Made by a program: the position numbers and the translations under genes
The notes under the pieces: model-generated
Database searches by the model: none
What the model saw: only the letters and a program-made list of their open reading frames with translations
What the model was told of the DNA's origin: nothing
Shown: positions 26,096 to 36,232 of the stretch, one piece after another
Layout of the letters: each line of letters opens with the position of its first letter
Position numbering within the stretch: the first letter of the stretch is position 1
Source: a virus
Length of the DNA stretch: 61,188 nucleotides
Direction: 5' to 3' (one strand)
Virus record (IMG/VR): IMGVR_UViG_3300021088_000012
Span: 1-61,188 of that record

Positions 26096-29000
26096 ATGAA
26101 AAAAATATTTCTCTTCGCCCTGATTATTTATAGTTTTTCAGCTTTCGCGCAATATCCATCGCCGGTATTTACGAAACCAAATAATTCTTATGGAACTATT
26201 TTAAATGGATTTTCTCCGGATAGTGTATTTTACTTTCCAACAGGATGCGGAGTGCCGACGGATACTACTTTCCTGCATGCTCAACAAAATGGAGGTAAAG
26301 CGCAGAAATTGAGAAAGTGGGCGATTTATGGTGATACTTGTGGGCATAATTCTTATCTATGGGAACCGACTTTACAAATATGGTTCCTGATAAAAACAAA
26401 AGGAGTTGATTCAATTTTTAGAACGCCTGGGATTGATTCTATTTGTTATATATTAAATGGAAGGCAGCATTGCTTTTTGGATAGCGCTGGAGGTGGTGGC
26501 GGCGGAATTGATTCAACACTTCTTACAGGGCTTTGGATAAAAAGAAATTCTGTCGGAACAATCATTACAATCTATGCCGATAGCGCGGCAATGGCCTCTT
26601 ATTTTCTTCGCCGGGCGGACAGTGGCACTAATTATGTAACAGCTGCCCAATTAGGAAAAAAATTGGATACCTCCGTTCACTTCAATATCTACGTGCGAAG
26701 ATTGGGTGCCCCTGGAGATACGCTCCTCACAGCTTCAGACAGTACCTTACACGTAGCAGCCCAGCGAGACAGCATTGATGCGCATCATGTCATAAATCCA
26801 GATCTATCCTGGACGTGGTATGTGCAGGCGCATGATAGCACTTCCGCCAATGCCTTGGAGACCGAGTATGGGGCTGATACTGCGCGACTGGCGGTAAATG
26901 CAGCTTTAGCCAATAAAGTAACAAATGGAGGCGCTTCCAAAAGCTTTACTACGGGACTACTTTCAAGCCGGCCAGCAGCATCGAACTGTCAGTGCTATTA
27001 TGGCTCAACAACAGATTCGGTTCTCTATTACGATAATGGCGCATGGATTCCTATGGGAAGAGCAGGATCGGGGAGTAGCCTACTATTGAACAATCTTCTT
27101 TCTATCAATGGAGGCATAGGCCAATTGGGAGGCACATCAGCGAAGCCTAATACAACGCTTGGCTTTCATAATACCGATACTCTTACATACGACAGTCTAA
27201 AGAACCTCATTATCAGGGGCATGCCCTTATTGACCTCCTCTGCCGGGGCCTATGTAGTAGTGAGAGACAGCATCACCGGAAAATTATACGATATACCGGC
27301 ACAGCAGACTGACACTACCGGAGTAGCAGCAGGCATAGCCGCCGGAAATCTCATGATCGCTGTTTGGAATGGGGTGACGAATAAAGTTGTTTTTCAGGCA
27401 CTTCCATTAGGGCCATTCATTGTGAATAATAACTGGGTGGTGGCCAGTAATGTTTTAGATAGCGTGTGTATAAATTGCAAAGTCGCCCAAGCCCCTCTTA
27501 CGGATAGCGGAACTTTTGCTTTGAACGGTTTTCTGGGAGGAACGAATACCGTTACCACTAACCATGACTCTACGCAGACTCGTTATATAGTTGTGAACTA
27601 CCAGGGATCTGCTAAAATAGCTAATCAGTTAGATGTCACCTTAAATCAAGGGGCCACAACTGATACTACCTCTATGAATGTTATCGATATTAATTTACAT
27701 GATAACAATCAATCAAAACATGCTTCCATAAATGGCATTAATTTCAATATCCGAAAACAAACTGTCGGCGGCACTTTGGAAAATTTCACCGGAATTAATA
27801 TATCGTTGGTTCCTTCAGCCGGGGATTCTTTGGGAGGACTAAATTCTATTTTTCATCCGAATATTTTCAACCCATCCGGGTATGTTGGCACGATCGCTGC
27901 ATTCGATGCGGGGTTCCCGGCAGGTAGTTACAGCAACATAAACAAGATCATCGGTCTAAACTTCGGTAGTGGAGGAACAGCAACAGCCCAAAATGGAATC
28001 ATAGGAGTAAATGTTGGTGTTAGTGCAGCAGCTAACAATTATGGGATTAATTCTTTTGGGACTGCTAACAATCTTATGAATGGCCCATTGATCTTGAATA
28101 ATGTATTAGGGTCGTCTGGAACGCCAAAATTATTAGTGCATGCAAGCGATAGCAGTGCGAAGGAGATAAAACTAGGTTCTGGATTTTCTGTGTCTAATGA
28201 TACCTTGAATGTAACAGGAGGGGGAGGCGGGTCTACACTTCCATTAAAAGCTATTGGTTTTGGGAATGCCTCAAATACCTTGACAGGGGATACTACTAAA
28301 ATAAAATTCGATTCATCTGGGCAAGGGCATACTTATTTATACGTTAATAATGGCCCTGTAGCAACCGGCGACATTTCTGGTTTTGGCAATAGCATTACGT
28401 TTGGATTAAATGCCAACCCTCAAAATGTTAATGACTGGATTGCGCAATTAGCGTACAACTTAGGAACAACTCCAAATAATCTAGGACTAAGCTCTTCTAC
28501 TCTTGAAAAACAAACACCCCTAAACCCATTTGGGGCAGCGAATGCGATAGATAGAGTAGCCGGAACTATTCCCACAAAAGATGCTACTCATCGATTATTG
28601 GTAATCATGTATGGTATTAATGATGTACGGTATAATGGAGCTAACTACACGACTACTAATTTTGCGCTGGATTATGATACTGTGCTTACTTCCATTTACG
28701 CCAAAGGATGGGATAGCACAACTGTTATAATGACGAGCACTACCTATGTGGATTCAGCAAGCGCTTTCGTCTCTTTTTCCGGGAATCCTATCGCCACTTA
28801 TGCAAGGCAAGCAAGTTTTGATTCGACGATTCAGGCAAGGGCGGCATTTCATCATGTTAAATATGTTGACGTAAAAACGCCAATGATATTGGCAGGTAAA
28901 AAGGATGTATTAAGTTCTGATGGACTTCATCCTTCGAATGCTGGCCATAGGATTATTGCATTGGCGATAGCAAAAGCATTGGATTCCGCTAGAATTGATA

Positions 29001-30916
29001 CAAATTATAGATTTATAGTCAATGGAAACGCTAAGTTTGATGGCATCATACGATATAGAAATATGCCAGTCTTGGCAGAAAGTTCAATGCCTTTACATTT
29101 TGACAGCGTAGGGAATTTAGGTTATTCCATAAATGAAAACATATTTGGCAAAGCTTTGATTGGTGGCGCAATCAATAGTGATACGGCCAATTTAATAGTC
29201 AGTGGACAAATTCTGGCAGACGGATTGAAATTAGCTGCAAATGTTAGTTACCCAAACCCTACTACAGGTAATGGATTGTGGTTTAATAGATTTCCGACAA
29301 CGCAAGATTACCGCATAAATAACGAAGATTGGAGCACCTTAACACCACATGGGATTGCTATTAATGATGGGGGAGGGCCAGTAACTGTAGGAGGGACAAC
29401 ATTTGACCCAAATGGATCTAAATTGTTTGTACCCACCACTGGGATCAATACCGGGAACATGTATATAACAGGATTCAATCCGCCTTCCGTAGGTACAGGA
29501 ATGGAAATTGGGTGGAATGGCACTAACGGGTATATATATTGCTCTCAAATAGGAGTGGCGGCTAAACCTCTTATTTTAGGATACGGGGGATCTCCTACTT
29601 TAATAGGTGGAACCGGAGATGATGGCGTAAATGGATTTCAGGTTAACAGAACTCTATCCAGATTTTATGGAACGGTTGGTATTAATACAAATGCGGTGGC
29701 ACAAGCCCATCTTAAATTAGCGGCGGGTACAACACTTATTGCCCCATTAAAATTTGATACAACAGGGAATGTTTTGACTACCGTACCAAAGCCGTTCAAT
29801 CTGGAAATGTTAGCTGATAGTCTTTATTTCACTGGTTATAGTGGAACAAGATATAAGGTTTATCCTCAATCTTCGTCAGGTGTAACAGCAGTGGGGGCAT
29901 TCTCGGGAAGTTCTCAAACGAATGGAGCCTCTATATCTGGAAGCACTATTACTTTTGGGCCGGCAGATGCGACTAATCCGGGCATGGTAACGACAGGAGC
30001 ACAAACATTTGCCGGGGTAAAGACTCATAGCAATACTATAATCTCATCAGGCGGTTTTTATAACAGCGTTCCAGGCGCTCAGTTTGCAGGACAAGCTTCT
30101 ACAATCAACAATGCTATAACTGCTGCCAGCGGAACGGTAAGCAATTTCTCGAATTATGCTTTCCTTGCGCCGACTGTAACAAGCACGAACACTGGAGTGG
30201 TCTATAATAATCCAGCAACGTTGAGAATAAACAATGCTCCAACAATGGGAACAAATTCATCATCGACTGGATTTCTTTATGCACTCGATGTGGCAGCAGG
30301 CTTATCCCATTTCGGGTTAGGATCTTCCTCTATATCTGCGATATTCGACGGATCAGTTTCTCTCGGCACGAGTGGAAATGGTTCTTATTTCGTGAATGTA
30401 GGGGCATCCACTAGCAGCATAACGGCAATGAATCTATCTCCGGGCGTCAACCCTTCCTCAGCAACAGTTTCGGGAGATTTATGGTACAATGGCACCAATC
30501 TTTATTTTGGAGATGGGGGTGGTGTTAAAAGAGATTTATTAGCTCCTGCTACGGCACTTAAAGCGGAGGCATATATTTCTTCGCAGACTGCTACCAATAA
30601 CAATTTTACAACTTACGCCACGCCAGCATCGGACGGCATGTATGAAATAGGGGGTTACGTGAACGTCAGTTCTGTAACAGTTGACGTGTTGCAATTGCAA
30701 GTCAGCTATACAGATGAAACAAATACCTCAAGAACGGTGTCTTTTGTTAATCAGGGGGCTACCTCTGCGAATATAACAGCCACCGGACCCAGTCAATTCC
30801 CCCCAATGCGTATACGAGTAAAGGCGTCAACAACTATTAATATCAGTGCAGTGTTAACAACCGGAACCGGAAGCATCAACTATAATGCTGAAGGAGCTAT
30901 TACCTTGATAAAATGA
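26096..30916 (+). CDS. Very large fibre-like protein with Sec signal peptide and SGNH hydrolase domain (1606 aa)
   Basis: N terminus is a clean signal peptide (M-K-K-I-F-L-F-A-L, cleavage after F-A, Gln at +1). Next come Ser/Asp/Gly-rich beta repeats with poly-Gly linkers (about 130 and 705). An SGNH/GDSL esterase domain lies at about 755-965: block I G-F-G-N-S-I with Ser766, block III G-I-N-D with Asn842, block V D-G-L-H with Asp942 and His945. The C-terminal about 130 residues (from A-P-A-T-A-L-K-A-E-A-Y) form a trimeric-fibre-like end. Probably de-acetylates or cleaves a surface glycan ester. A signal peptide is unexpected for a virion fibre, so it may be secreted from the infected cell. 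Confidence 0.8.
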   Translation: MKKIFLFALIIYSFSAFAQYPSPVFTKPNNSYGTILNGFSPDSVFYFPTGCGVPTDTTFLHAQQNGGKAQKLRKWAIYGDTCGHNSYLWEPTLQIWFLIKTKGVDSIFRTPGIDSICYILNGRQHCFLDSAGGGGGGIDSTLLTGLWIKRNSVGTIITIYADSAAMASYFLRRADSGTNYVTAAQLGKKLDTSVHFNIYVRRLGAPGDTLLTASDSTLHVAAQRDSIDAHHVINPDLSWTWYVQAHDSTSANALETEYGADTARLAVNAALANKVTNGGASKSFTTGLLSSRPAASNCQCYYGSTTDSVLYYDNGAWIPMGRAGSGSSLLLNNLLSINGGIGQLGGTSAKPNTTLGFHNTDTLTYDSLKNLIIRGMPLLTSSAGAYVVVRDSITGKLYDIPAQQTDTTGVAAGIAAGNLMIAVWNGVTNKVVFQALPLGPFIVNNNWVVASNVLDSVCINCKVAQAPLTDSGTFALNGFLGGTNTVTTNHDSTQTRYIVVNYQGSAKIANQLDVTLNQGATTDTTSMNVIDINLHDNNQSKHASINGINFNIRKQTVGGTLENFTGINISLVPSAGDSLGGLNSIFHPNIFNPSGYVGTIAAFDAGFPAGSYSNINKIIGLNFGSGGTATAQNGIIGVNVGVSAAANNYGINSFGTANNLMNGPLILNNVLGSSGTPKLLVHASDSSAKEIKLGSGFSVSNDTLNVTGGGGGSTLPLKAIGFGNASNTLTGDTTKIKFDSSGQGHTYLYVNNGPVATGDISGFGNSITFGLNANPQNVNDWIAQLAYNLGTTPNNLGLSSSTLEKQTPLNPFGAANAIDRVAGTIPTKDATHRLLVIMYGINDVRYNGANYTTTNFALDYDTVLTSIYAKGWDSTTVIMTSTTYVDSASAFVSFSGNPIATYARQASFDSTIQARAAFHHVKYVDVKTPMILAGKKDVLSSDGLHPSNAGHRIIALAIAKALDSARIDTNYRFIVNGNAKFDGIIRYRNMPVLAESSMPLHFDSVGNLGYSINENIFGKALIGGAINSDTANLIVSGQILADGLKLAANVSYPNPTTGNGLWFNRFPTTQDYRINNEDWSTLTPHGIAINDGGGPVTVGGTTFDPNGSKLFVPTTGINTGNMYITGFNPPSVGTGMEIGWNGTNGYIYCSQIGVAAKPLILGYGGSPTLIGGTGDDGVNGFQVNRTLSRFYGTVGINTNAVAQAHLKLAAGTTLIAPLKFDTTGNVLTTVPKPFNLEMLADSLYFTGYSGTRYKVYPQSSSGVTAVGAFSGSSQTNGASISGSTITFGPADATNPGMVTTGAQTFAGVKTHSNTIISSGGFYNSVPGAQFAGQASTINNAITAASGTVSNFSNYAFLAPTVTSTNTGVVYNNPATLRINNAPTMGTNSSSTGFLYALDVAAGLSHFGLGSSSISAIFDGSVSLGTSGNGSYFVNVGASTSSITAMNLSPGVNPSSATVSGDLWYNGTNLYFGDGGGVKRDLLAPATALKAEAYISSQTATNNNFTTYATPASDGMYEIGGYVNVSSVTVDVLQLQVSYTDETNTSRTVSFVNQGATSANITATGPSQFPPMRIRVKASTTINISAVLTTGTGSINYNAEGAITLIK

Positions 30917-32874
30917 GACTATTGATCCTCATACTACTGTTTCCTCTGTTCACCTCTGGTGCGGATTATTACTTCGCCAATGCTGGTAATGATGCAAACC
31001 CAGGGACTCAACTATCCCCCAAGCAGCACTTATCAGCAGCAGATGTATTATTGCAGACTGCCGGAACCAGGATCTTTCTGAATCGCGGAGATGTTTTTAT
31101 AGGTAATCTTCATTTCAATGCCAATTCTGGAAGTCTATTAGCCTACGGATCAGGGGCCAATCCTATCATAACTGGTTTCATTCAACTAACTTCCTGGACT
31201 AGCCGGGGAAGCAATCTCTACCAGGCTTATTGCCCCACCTGCCAGGCTATTACCAGCGTAGTTCAGTTCAATAACTACGATCAGCCGATGGGACGATTCC
31301 CGGATACTACGGCTATCAATGGCGGCTACCTTACCTATACAAGTCCTACCAGCACATCTATCGTTGCCGATGTAACCGATCCCACTACCAATTGGGCAGG
31401 TGCAACTATCGTAGTGCGGGTGAATAACTTTTCCATGGACCCGGCAACAATAACAAGCGAATCGGGAGGGGTTATTAATTTCACTCCTGCATTGGTAGGT
31501 GTTCCTATTACAGGTTATGGATATTTTATTCAGAATGATATTCGTACGCTTTCCACAGTCGGGGAATGGTTCTGGAAAAGTTCTGTTGATAGTTTGATAA
31601 TGGACTTCGCTGGCACTACCCCTTCAGCGAATCAGGTCTCCGTATCTTCGGGCGATACATTAATAAGCATAGGAGCCAGTAATATCAAGATCGATGGAGT
31701 GGACCTGAAAGGTTGCAATAAGTTTCTAGTTGCTTTCACCTCCGCCAGTTCGAATGATACTATCCGGAACGATACTTTATCTTATGCAGGTATAGATGCT
31801 ATCAACATTCCGAATGCTTCAGCTACTATCGTAAAGGATTGTTCGTTCGATCATATAAACTTCTTGAACATCCATAACAATGGAATTACTGCGGTTTATC
31901 CCGCCGAAATAGACAGTACTCAAATCACTGATAATTCATTCACCAATATGGCCATTATCCCCGGTGCCGGCCTGGGAGGGAATGCTTACTATGTTGCTAT
32001 TACTCACTATGGAAATAGAGATTCTATCTTAAGAAATACCTTCTACAATATAGGAGGGGTGTGCTGCCAAATTTTTGGAGGAGATAACAACTGTTACCGA
32101 TACAATTATTTTCATCATTTCAACACAATCTTATGTGATGCAGGAGCAATTTATGCTTCTGTGCATGATGGTTTACCAAATTACATCTTAGACAATATTT
32201 GTATTGACGGAGTGGGGCAACATTCCGGAACAACTCTACCAGCAAACACATATAGCACTGGTATTTATCTGGACAATGGAGCGCAGAATTGGGATGTTGA
32301 ACGAAACACAGCCGCCTATTGCAGCTATAACGGTCTCTTTGACCACTTCACCAAAAATTGCATAGAACTGAATAACACCTGTTTCAAAAATACGGGCTCG
32401 CAGTTCTATTTCCAGGAGGACAACTCTGGGACTATTATGCGCGGAAATATCTTTAAGTATAACAAATTAATCAGCGGGGACAGCTCCTCGTTAATTATTG
32501 CCTATTACATAGCAAGCAATAACGATCTAAACCTAATTGGCACACTGGATTCAAATATCCTTACCCGGCCAGTACGGAAAACGACACCTTTTAAAAATAA
32601 TGGAGGTGGTGGATCGGTTTTCAATTTACAGAAATGGCAGAGCCTAACAGGCCAGGATGCCCACTCAAAAGACTTACCAACAGCTATTAATAATGACTCC
32701 CAGATGCTACTATTCTATAACGCAACGATGTTGCCATCAGTTGTGAGCTTGCCTCAAGGATACTGTGACGCGACTGGACTGCCCTATGCTCCTGGCAATT
32801 TCACGTTACAGCCGTTCCAGAGTCTGGTGCTGATTCAATTACCCATCTATTCATATTTTGGTCTAAGCAAATGA
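30913..32874 (+). CDS. Secreted right-handed beta-helix protein, candidate depolymerase (653 aa)
   Basis: Signal peptide (L-L-I-L-I-L-L-F-P-L-F-T-S-G, cleaved before A-D-Y-Y-F). Mature start Y-Y-F-A-N-A-G-N-D-A-N-P-G-T is the classic entry of pectate-lyase-like parallel beta-helices, with T-S-x-S-x-x-D-T-I-R-N-x-T ladder-type rungs from about 210 to 530 (N-N-G-I, D-N-S-F, R-N-T-F, N-C-Y-R-Y-N). Such folds in phage bind or cleave polysaccharides. Overlaps both neighbours by ATGA. Catalytic residues cannot be assigned from sequence alone. Confidence 0.75.
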   Translation: MRLLILILLFPLFTSGADYYFANAGNDANPGTQLSPKQHLSAADVLLQTAGTRIFLNRGDVFIGNLHFNANSGSLLAYGSGANPIITGFIQLTSWTSRGSNLYQAYCPTCQAITSVVQFNNYDQPMGRFPDTTAINGGYLTYTSPTSTSIVADVTDPTTNWAGATIVVRVNNFSMDPATITSESGGVINFTPALVGVPITGYGYFIQNDIRTLSTVGEWFWKSSVDSLIMDFAGTTPSANQVSVSSGDTLISIGASNIKIDGVDLKGCNKFLVAFTSASSNDTIRNDTLSYAGIDAINIPNASATIVKDCSFDHINFLNIHNNGITAVYPAEIDSTQITDNSFTNMAIIPGAGLGGNAYYVAITHYGNRDSILRNTFYNIGGVCCQIFGGDNNCYRYNYFHHFNTILCDAGAIYASVHDGLPNYILDNICIDGVGQHSGTTLPANTYSTGIYLDNGAQNWDVERNTAAYCSYNGLFDHFTKNCIELNNTCFKNTGSQFYFQEDNSGTIMRGNIFKYNKLISGDSSSLIIAYYIASNNDLNLIGTLDSNILTRPVRKTTPFKNNGGGGSVFNLQKWQSLTGQDAHSKDLPTAINNDSQMLLFYNATMLPSVVSLPQGYCDATGLPYAPGNFTLQPFQSLVLIQLPIYSYFGLSK

Positions 32875-34592
32875 AAAAACTTCTTACCATATTATTTTTT
32901 ATTCCTTTGTTCGCTCATGCGCAAACATATCAATGGACGGATATCATTTACGATGGTTGCGGGGAGTATGCCCATGCGAACATTGCGGCTTCTACCTTAT
33001 TCCTTTATGGAATTTCTGGCAATCCGGCCTTAATGGGCACCAATAATACAGGAACGCCGGGTATACCAGGGCATGCAATAACAAGCCCAACGAATTTACA
33101 GTTCCTGTCTACGTGGGGGGCCCTTCATGGTTATTACGCCATCGATAATACTGTCAATCACTATGCCTGGGTGATTGGTGATAATTCGGACGGACAGTAT
33201 GGCGATGGCACTTCGACAGCAACGTTGGTGGCAAATAAAATTGCTACGGATAGTGCCGGAAATGCCTTTACCGGGCTCGTGGAAATCGCTTTCTTTTTCA
33301 CCGGCAATGCTCACAATGGCGCCCTGGGACTTAAGTCAGACGGGACGGTCTGGGTATGGGGAAACCTTACGGATAACATGCGCGGCAATGGTACCGGTGG
33401 ATCCACATTTGTGAAGCCGGTCCAGGTTATAATTCCAGGGGGGCGTACCGCAATTCAGGTACTTGCAGGATACATAGCTCTGGTATTATGTTCGGATGGC
33501 ACGGTCTGGTCGTGGGGCAGTGGCGCAGGAACTTACCTGAGTCTTGGCTATGCGGGCTCAGGCTCACAATGGGCGACCATCCGTCAGGTGACGGGGCTAA
33601 CAGGGATCACCCAAATAGCCGGGGGGCTGCATTGGTCCTACGGGTATAATGCGACCACAAATAAACTCTATCGCTGGGGCTATGCGGGCAATTATATCGG
33701 GAAATCGGGCGGAGGCACTTCCGGGGCCGGTGTAGGAGTCGGTATCCCGGAAGAGGCGACTGAATTGGAGAGTGCCTTAGGTATGCCGGCCTTATCCCTG
33801 AAACAAATCGTAACGAACTATGATGCCACCGCCTGCATAATGTCAGATGGCACCCTCCATGCCTGGGGGGATGCTGTTGAAGGTTGCGTAGGAAATGGAG
33901 TGGAAGAGAATTGGGCTACCTACTCAACGCCCTATGCCAATAATCTGGGAACGCTGGGACAATTGTTGCAGATCACCCCAGTCCAGTTGGGCTACAAAAC
34001 TGATTGGAAGGCCGTGTATGGGGGTGGGCCATTTGTGTGCTATTTTGTCGCAAGGGATGCGGCTGGGAACGAATATGTGTGGGGCCGCAATAAGGGATTG
34101 GTGATTGCTCCTTTCGGGCTGGCCAGCTCCAACCTGGTAGGTACCTACCCGAACTCAACGGATATTTTGGAGCCGACTAAAATAAATCCTTACGCCGCAA
34201 CGAAGGTCTGGGCCGTGACGAGCCCCTGGTGCCTGTCAAATCCCGCGGCGACATATTGCTCTGATTTTACACATGGGGCTTATGGGGCGCTGACCGTCAA
34301 CGCCGGTTCCAATCAATCGGTAACTACCAATGTTGCTTTATTATCTGGAACCATTTCTGATACGGCTATTTACCGGCATTGGGATATTGTATCTGGCCCC
34401 GGGTCTCCTCATATTCGTTCGGCTACAGATAGCAGCTCAACGGTTTTTAACCTGTCGCCGGGATCAACGACGATCAGATATATGGGGACAAACAACGGCT
34501 TTGCGACTTACTCGAATACTGTAACCATTACCTATATACCAACAAATTGTAATTGCACCATTCAATCACATGTTCCAATAAAACTTCATTAA
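32871..34592 (+). CDS. Secreted RCC1-like beta-propeller with PKD/Ig-like domain (573 aa)
   Basis: Signal peptide ends F-A-H-A, cleaved before Gln. Residues about 60-440 contain RCC1-type blades: G-L-K-S-D-G-T-V-W-V-W-G, L-C-S-D-G-T-V-W-S-W-G, I-M-S-D-G-T-L-H-A-W-G and A-A-G-N-E-Y-V-W-G. From about 465 a PKD/Ig-like domain follows (N-A-G-S-N-Q-S-V-T ... S-P-G-S-T-T-I-R-Y). RCC1 propellers are interaction scaffolds; a phage-encoded secreted one is unusual. Possibly binds a surface ligand. Confidence 0.75.
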   Translation: MKKLLTILFFIPLFAHAQTYQWTDIIYDGCGEYAHANIAASTLFLYGISGNPALMGTNNTGTPGIPGHAITSPTNLQFLSTWGALHGYYAIDNTVNHYAWVIGDNSDGQYGDGTSTATLVANKIATDSAGNAFTGLVEIAFFFTGNAHNGALGLKSDGTVWVWGNLTDNMRGNGTGGSTFVKPVQVIIPGGRTAIQVLAGYIALVLCSDGTVWSWGSGAGTYLSLGYAGSGSQWATIRQVTGLTGITQIAGGLHWSYGYNATTNKLYRWGYAGNYIGKSGGGTSGAGVGVGIPEEATELESALGMPALSLKQIVTNYDATACIMSDGTLHAWGDAVEGCVGNGVEENWATYSTPYANNLGTLGQLLQITPVQLGYKTDWKAVYGGGPFVCYFVARDAAGNEYVWGRNKGLVIAPFGLASSNLVGTYPNSTDILEPTKINPYAATKVWAVTSPWCLSNPAATYCSDFTHGAYGALTVNAGSNQSVTTNVALLSGTISDTAIYRHWDIVSGPGSPHIRSATDSSSTVFNLSPGSTTIRYMGTNNGFATYSNTVTITYIPTNCNCTIQSHVPIKLH

Positions 34593-34595
34593 TAT

Positions 34596-34817
34596 ATGAG
34601 ACTTATCATCTTCTTGTTGCTTCTCAGCCTTGGCGCCCGGGCGCAGGTAAAGCCGAACTATAAGGACTCGGCCTCCAAATACTACCGGATCTCTGTGGCT
34701 TATATGGATTCCTCTATTACCGCTCTGAGGGAGAAGAACATGCTTCACTACAAGTTTTACCGGAGGAAGCAGGAAGAGGCCTGGCGCAAATCATCTTTTT
34801 ATGTCGAAAAACAATAA
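34596..34817 (+). CDS. Small secreted helical protein (73 aa)
   Basis: Signal peptide (I-I-F-L-L-L-L-S-L-G-A-R-A, then Gln at +1) followed by about 55 charged, helical residues with many Lys, Arg and Tyr. Between the RCC1-like and hydrolase genes. No family recognised; periplasmic or extracellular. Confidence 0.65.
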   Translation: MRLIIFLLLLSLGARAQVKPNYKDSASKYYRISVAYMDSSITALREKNMLHYKFYRRKQEEAWRKSSFYVEKQ

Positions 34818-34820
34818 TTT

Positions 34821-35882
34821 ATGAAAAAGATCTTATTAGCGGTTTCGTTTTTTATTTGCGTGGCTTGTTCCGGGCAAAATATTTATTCTGGAAAAATTGC
34901 CGGTCTCAATGCCATATTCTACACATCACCGGGTTTGGATACCACACAACCGGTGAATTTATTGCTCTTTACCCCGGGCGCCGGGGAGCAGGGGACGGAT
35001 ATAACGAAATTGCTGATCCACGGCCCTTTTCAATTCCTGAAGGCAACGGTTGATATTAAGGTTCCTCTCCTGGTGGTCGCGGTCCAGAATATCAATGCCA
35101 ATCCGCAGCCTCTTGAATATCAGTCATATATTGATGGAATCAGGAAACTATACAAGATCAATAAGATCGTGCTGACGGGGCTTTCACGGGGGGGCCAGAA
35201 TGCGGAATGGTTCGCCAATTATTCGGAAGCTCACCTGGCGGAGATAGCAGGGATGATAGTATTCAGCTCCCAGGGAACGGTATCGGATTACCCTGGTGTT
35301 CCTGGGACGCTCAATCCTTCTCTTTACCTGAAGTATAATATTCCGATCTGGCGAGGGGTAGGGGACCAGGATTTCACCTGGCCTATTAACCAGGGATTGA
35401 ATAATGCTCTTTCTTCCGCCGCTCCTAAGCTGGCCATATGGACGACCTGGCCCGGCGCCGGGCATGGCGATCCAGTCTGGGTACAGGGCTATGAACCCTT
35501 TCCTACGCCTACCAATCCGATTTACGTCACCATGAAAATGTCCATCTATCAATGGGCGTCAAGTATCATGGGAAGTCCGCCGGCCCCTCCTGTGGTAATC
35601 ACCTATAAGAGCGCTGCGGAAAGTCAAGTTTTCACGCGCAATTGTGTCTGCGGGACCCCGGTTCCTGTGATCTATACTGTGCCGGCCGGGAAATATACAA
35701 GCACTGTCAGCCAGGCGGCTGCTGATCAGTTCGCCATGTCTGACTTATCGGCTAATGGACAGGCATATGCGAACGCGAATGGCATATGTATCCCGATCCT
35801 GGTGTATATATTGAAACATTATTCCGATGGAACGATAATAAAAATTAATCCTGCAGGTGATTCTGTAGTAATTAAGCCATGA
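34821..35882 (+). CDS. Secreted alpha/beta hydrolase with DUF5977-like C-terminal domain (353 aa)
   Basis: Signal peptide, with C-S-G before Gln +1 (a lipoprotein reading of the V-A-C is possible but poor). Serine-hydrolase core: nucleophile elbow G-L-S-R-G-G (Ser122), acid in G-D-Q-D-F (Asp182 or Asp184), and G-A-G-H-G (His215), as in poly-ester/carboxyl-esterase-type hydrolases. From about 265, S-A-A-E-S-Q-V-F-T-R-N-C and Y-T-V-P-A-G-K-Y-T-S-T match the DUF5977 domain of Bacteroidota secreted proteins. Likely an extracellular esterase. Confidence 0.8.
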   Translation: MKKILLAVSFFICVACSGQNIYSGKIAGLNAIFYTSPGLDTTQPVNLLLFTPGAGEQGTDITKLLIHGPFQFLKATVDIKVPLLVVAVQNINANPQPLEYQSYIDGIRKLYKINKIVLTGLSRGGQNAEWFANYSEAHLAEIAGMIVFSSQGTVSDYPGVPGTLNPSLYLKYNIPIWRGVGDQDFTWPINQGLNNALSSAAPKLAIWTTWPGAGHGDPVWVQGYEPFPTPTNPIYVTMKMSIYQWASSIMGSPPAPPVVITYKSAAESQVFTRNCVCGTPVPVIYTVPAGKYTSTVSQAAADQFAMSDLSANGQAYANANGICIPILVYILKHYSDGTIIKINPAGDSVVIKP

Positions 35883-36196
35883 AAAATAAAGTACACCATT
35901 ATGATATTTTAGAGGAAATGATCCGGGCCAGAGATCGGGAACATTTAATTCAGGCGACAGAAATAGAGCGTAGAATGCAAGGATTGAATGGGGAAGGTGA
36001 CAGAATTCAGGAAATTTTAAAAGAGACTATTCCGCGGGAAGTTTTTGACCGCACGATTGATACTTTGCGTACACGAATTCAGGCCGTGGAGACAGCCATT
36101 ATAAAACAAGAAGGAAGACATCAGCTTTTACAATATATTCCATGGGCATTAACAGCTATTTCGTTGATATTTATGTATCTTATGTACAAAAAATAA
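35879..36196 (+). CDS. Coiled-coil protein with C-terminal membrane anchor (105 aa)
   Basis: Long N-terminal coiled coil (R-A-R-D-R-E ... I-Q-A-V-E-T-A-I), then one membrane span (I-P-W-A-L-T-A-I-S-L-I-F-M-Y-L-M-Y) and a short basic end. This XhlA-like layout is typical of lysis-cassette accessory proteins. Starts inside the previous stop region (ATGA). Confidence 0.65.
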   Translation: MKNKVHHYDILEEMIRARDREHLIQATEIERRMQGLNGEGDRIQEILKETIPREVFDRTIDTLRTRIQAVETAIIKQEGRHQLLQYIPWALTAISLIFMYLMYKK

Positions 36197-36232
36197 TGTG
36201 CTTAATTCACATTGACTGCAATACTCTACCAT

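Noticed and set aside
24597-34592. Diversity-generating retroelement acting on the fibre genes
   Set aside because: No reverse transcriptase or template/variable repeat pair was found in the window.
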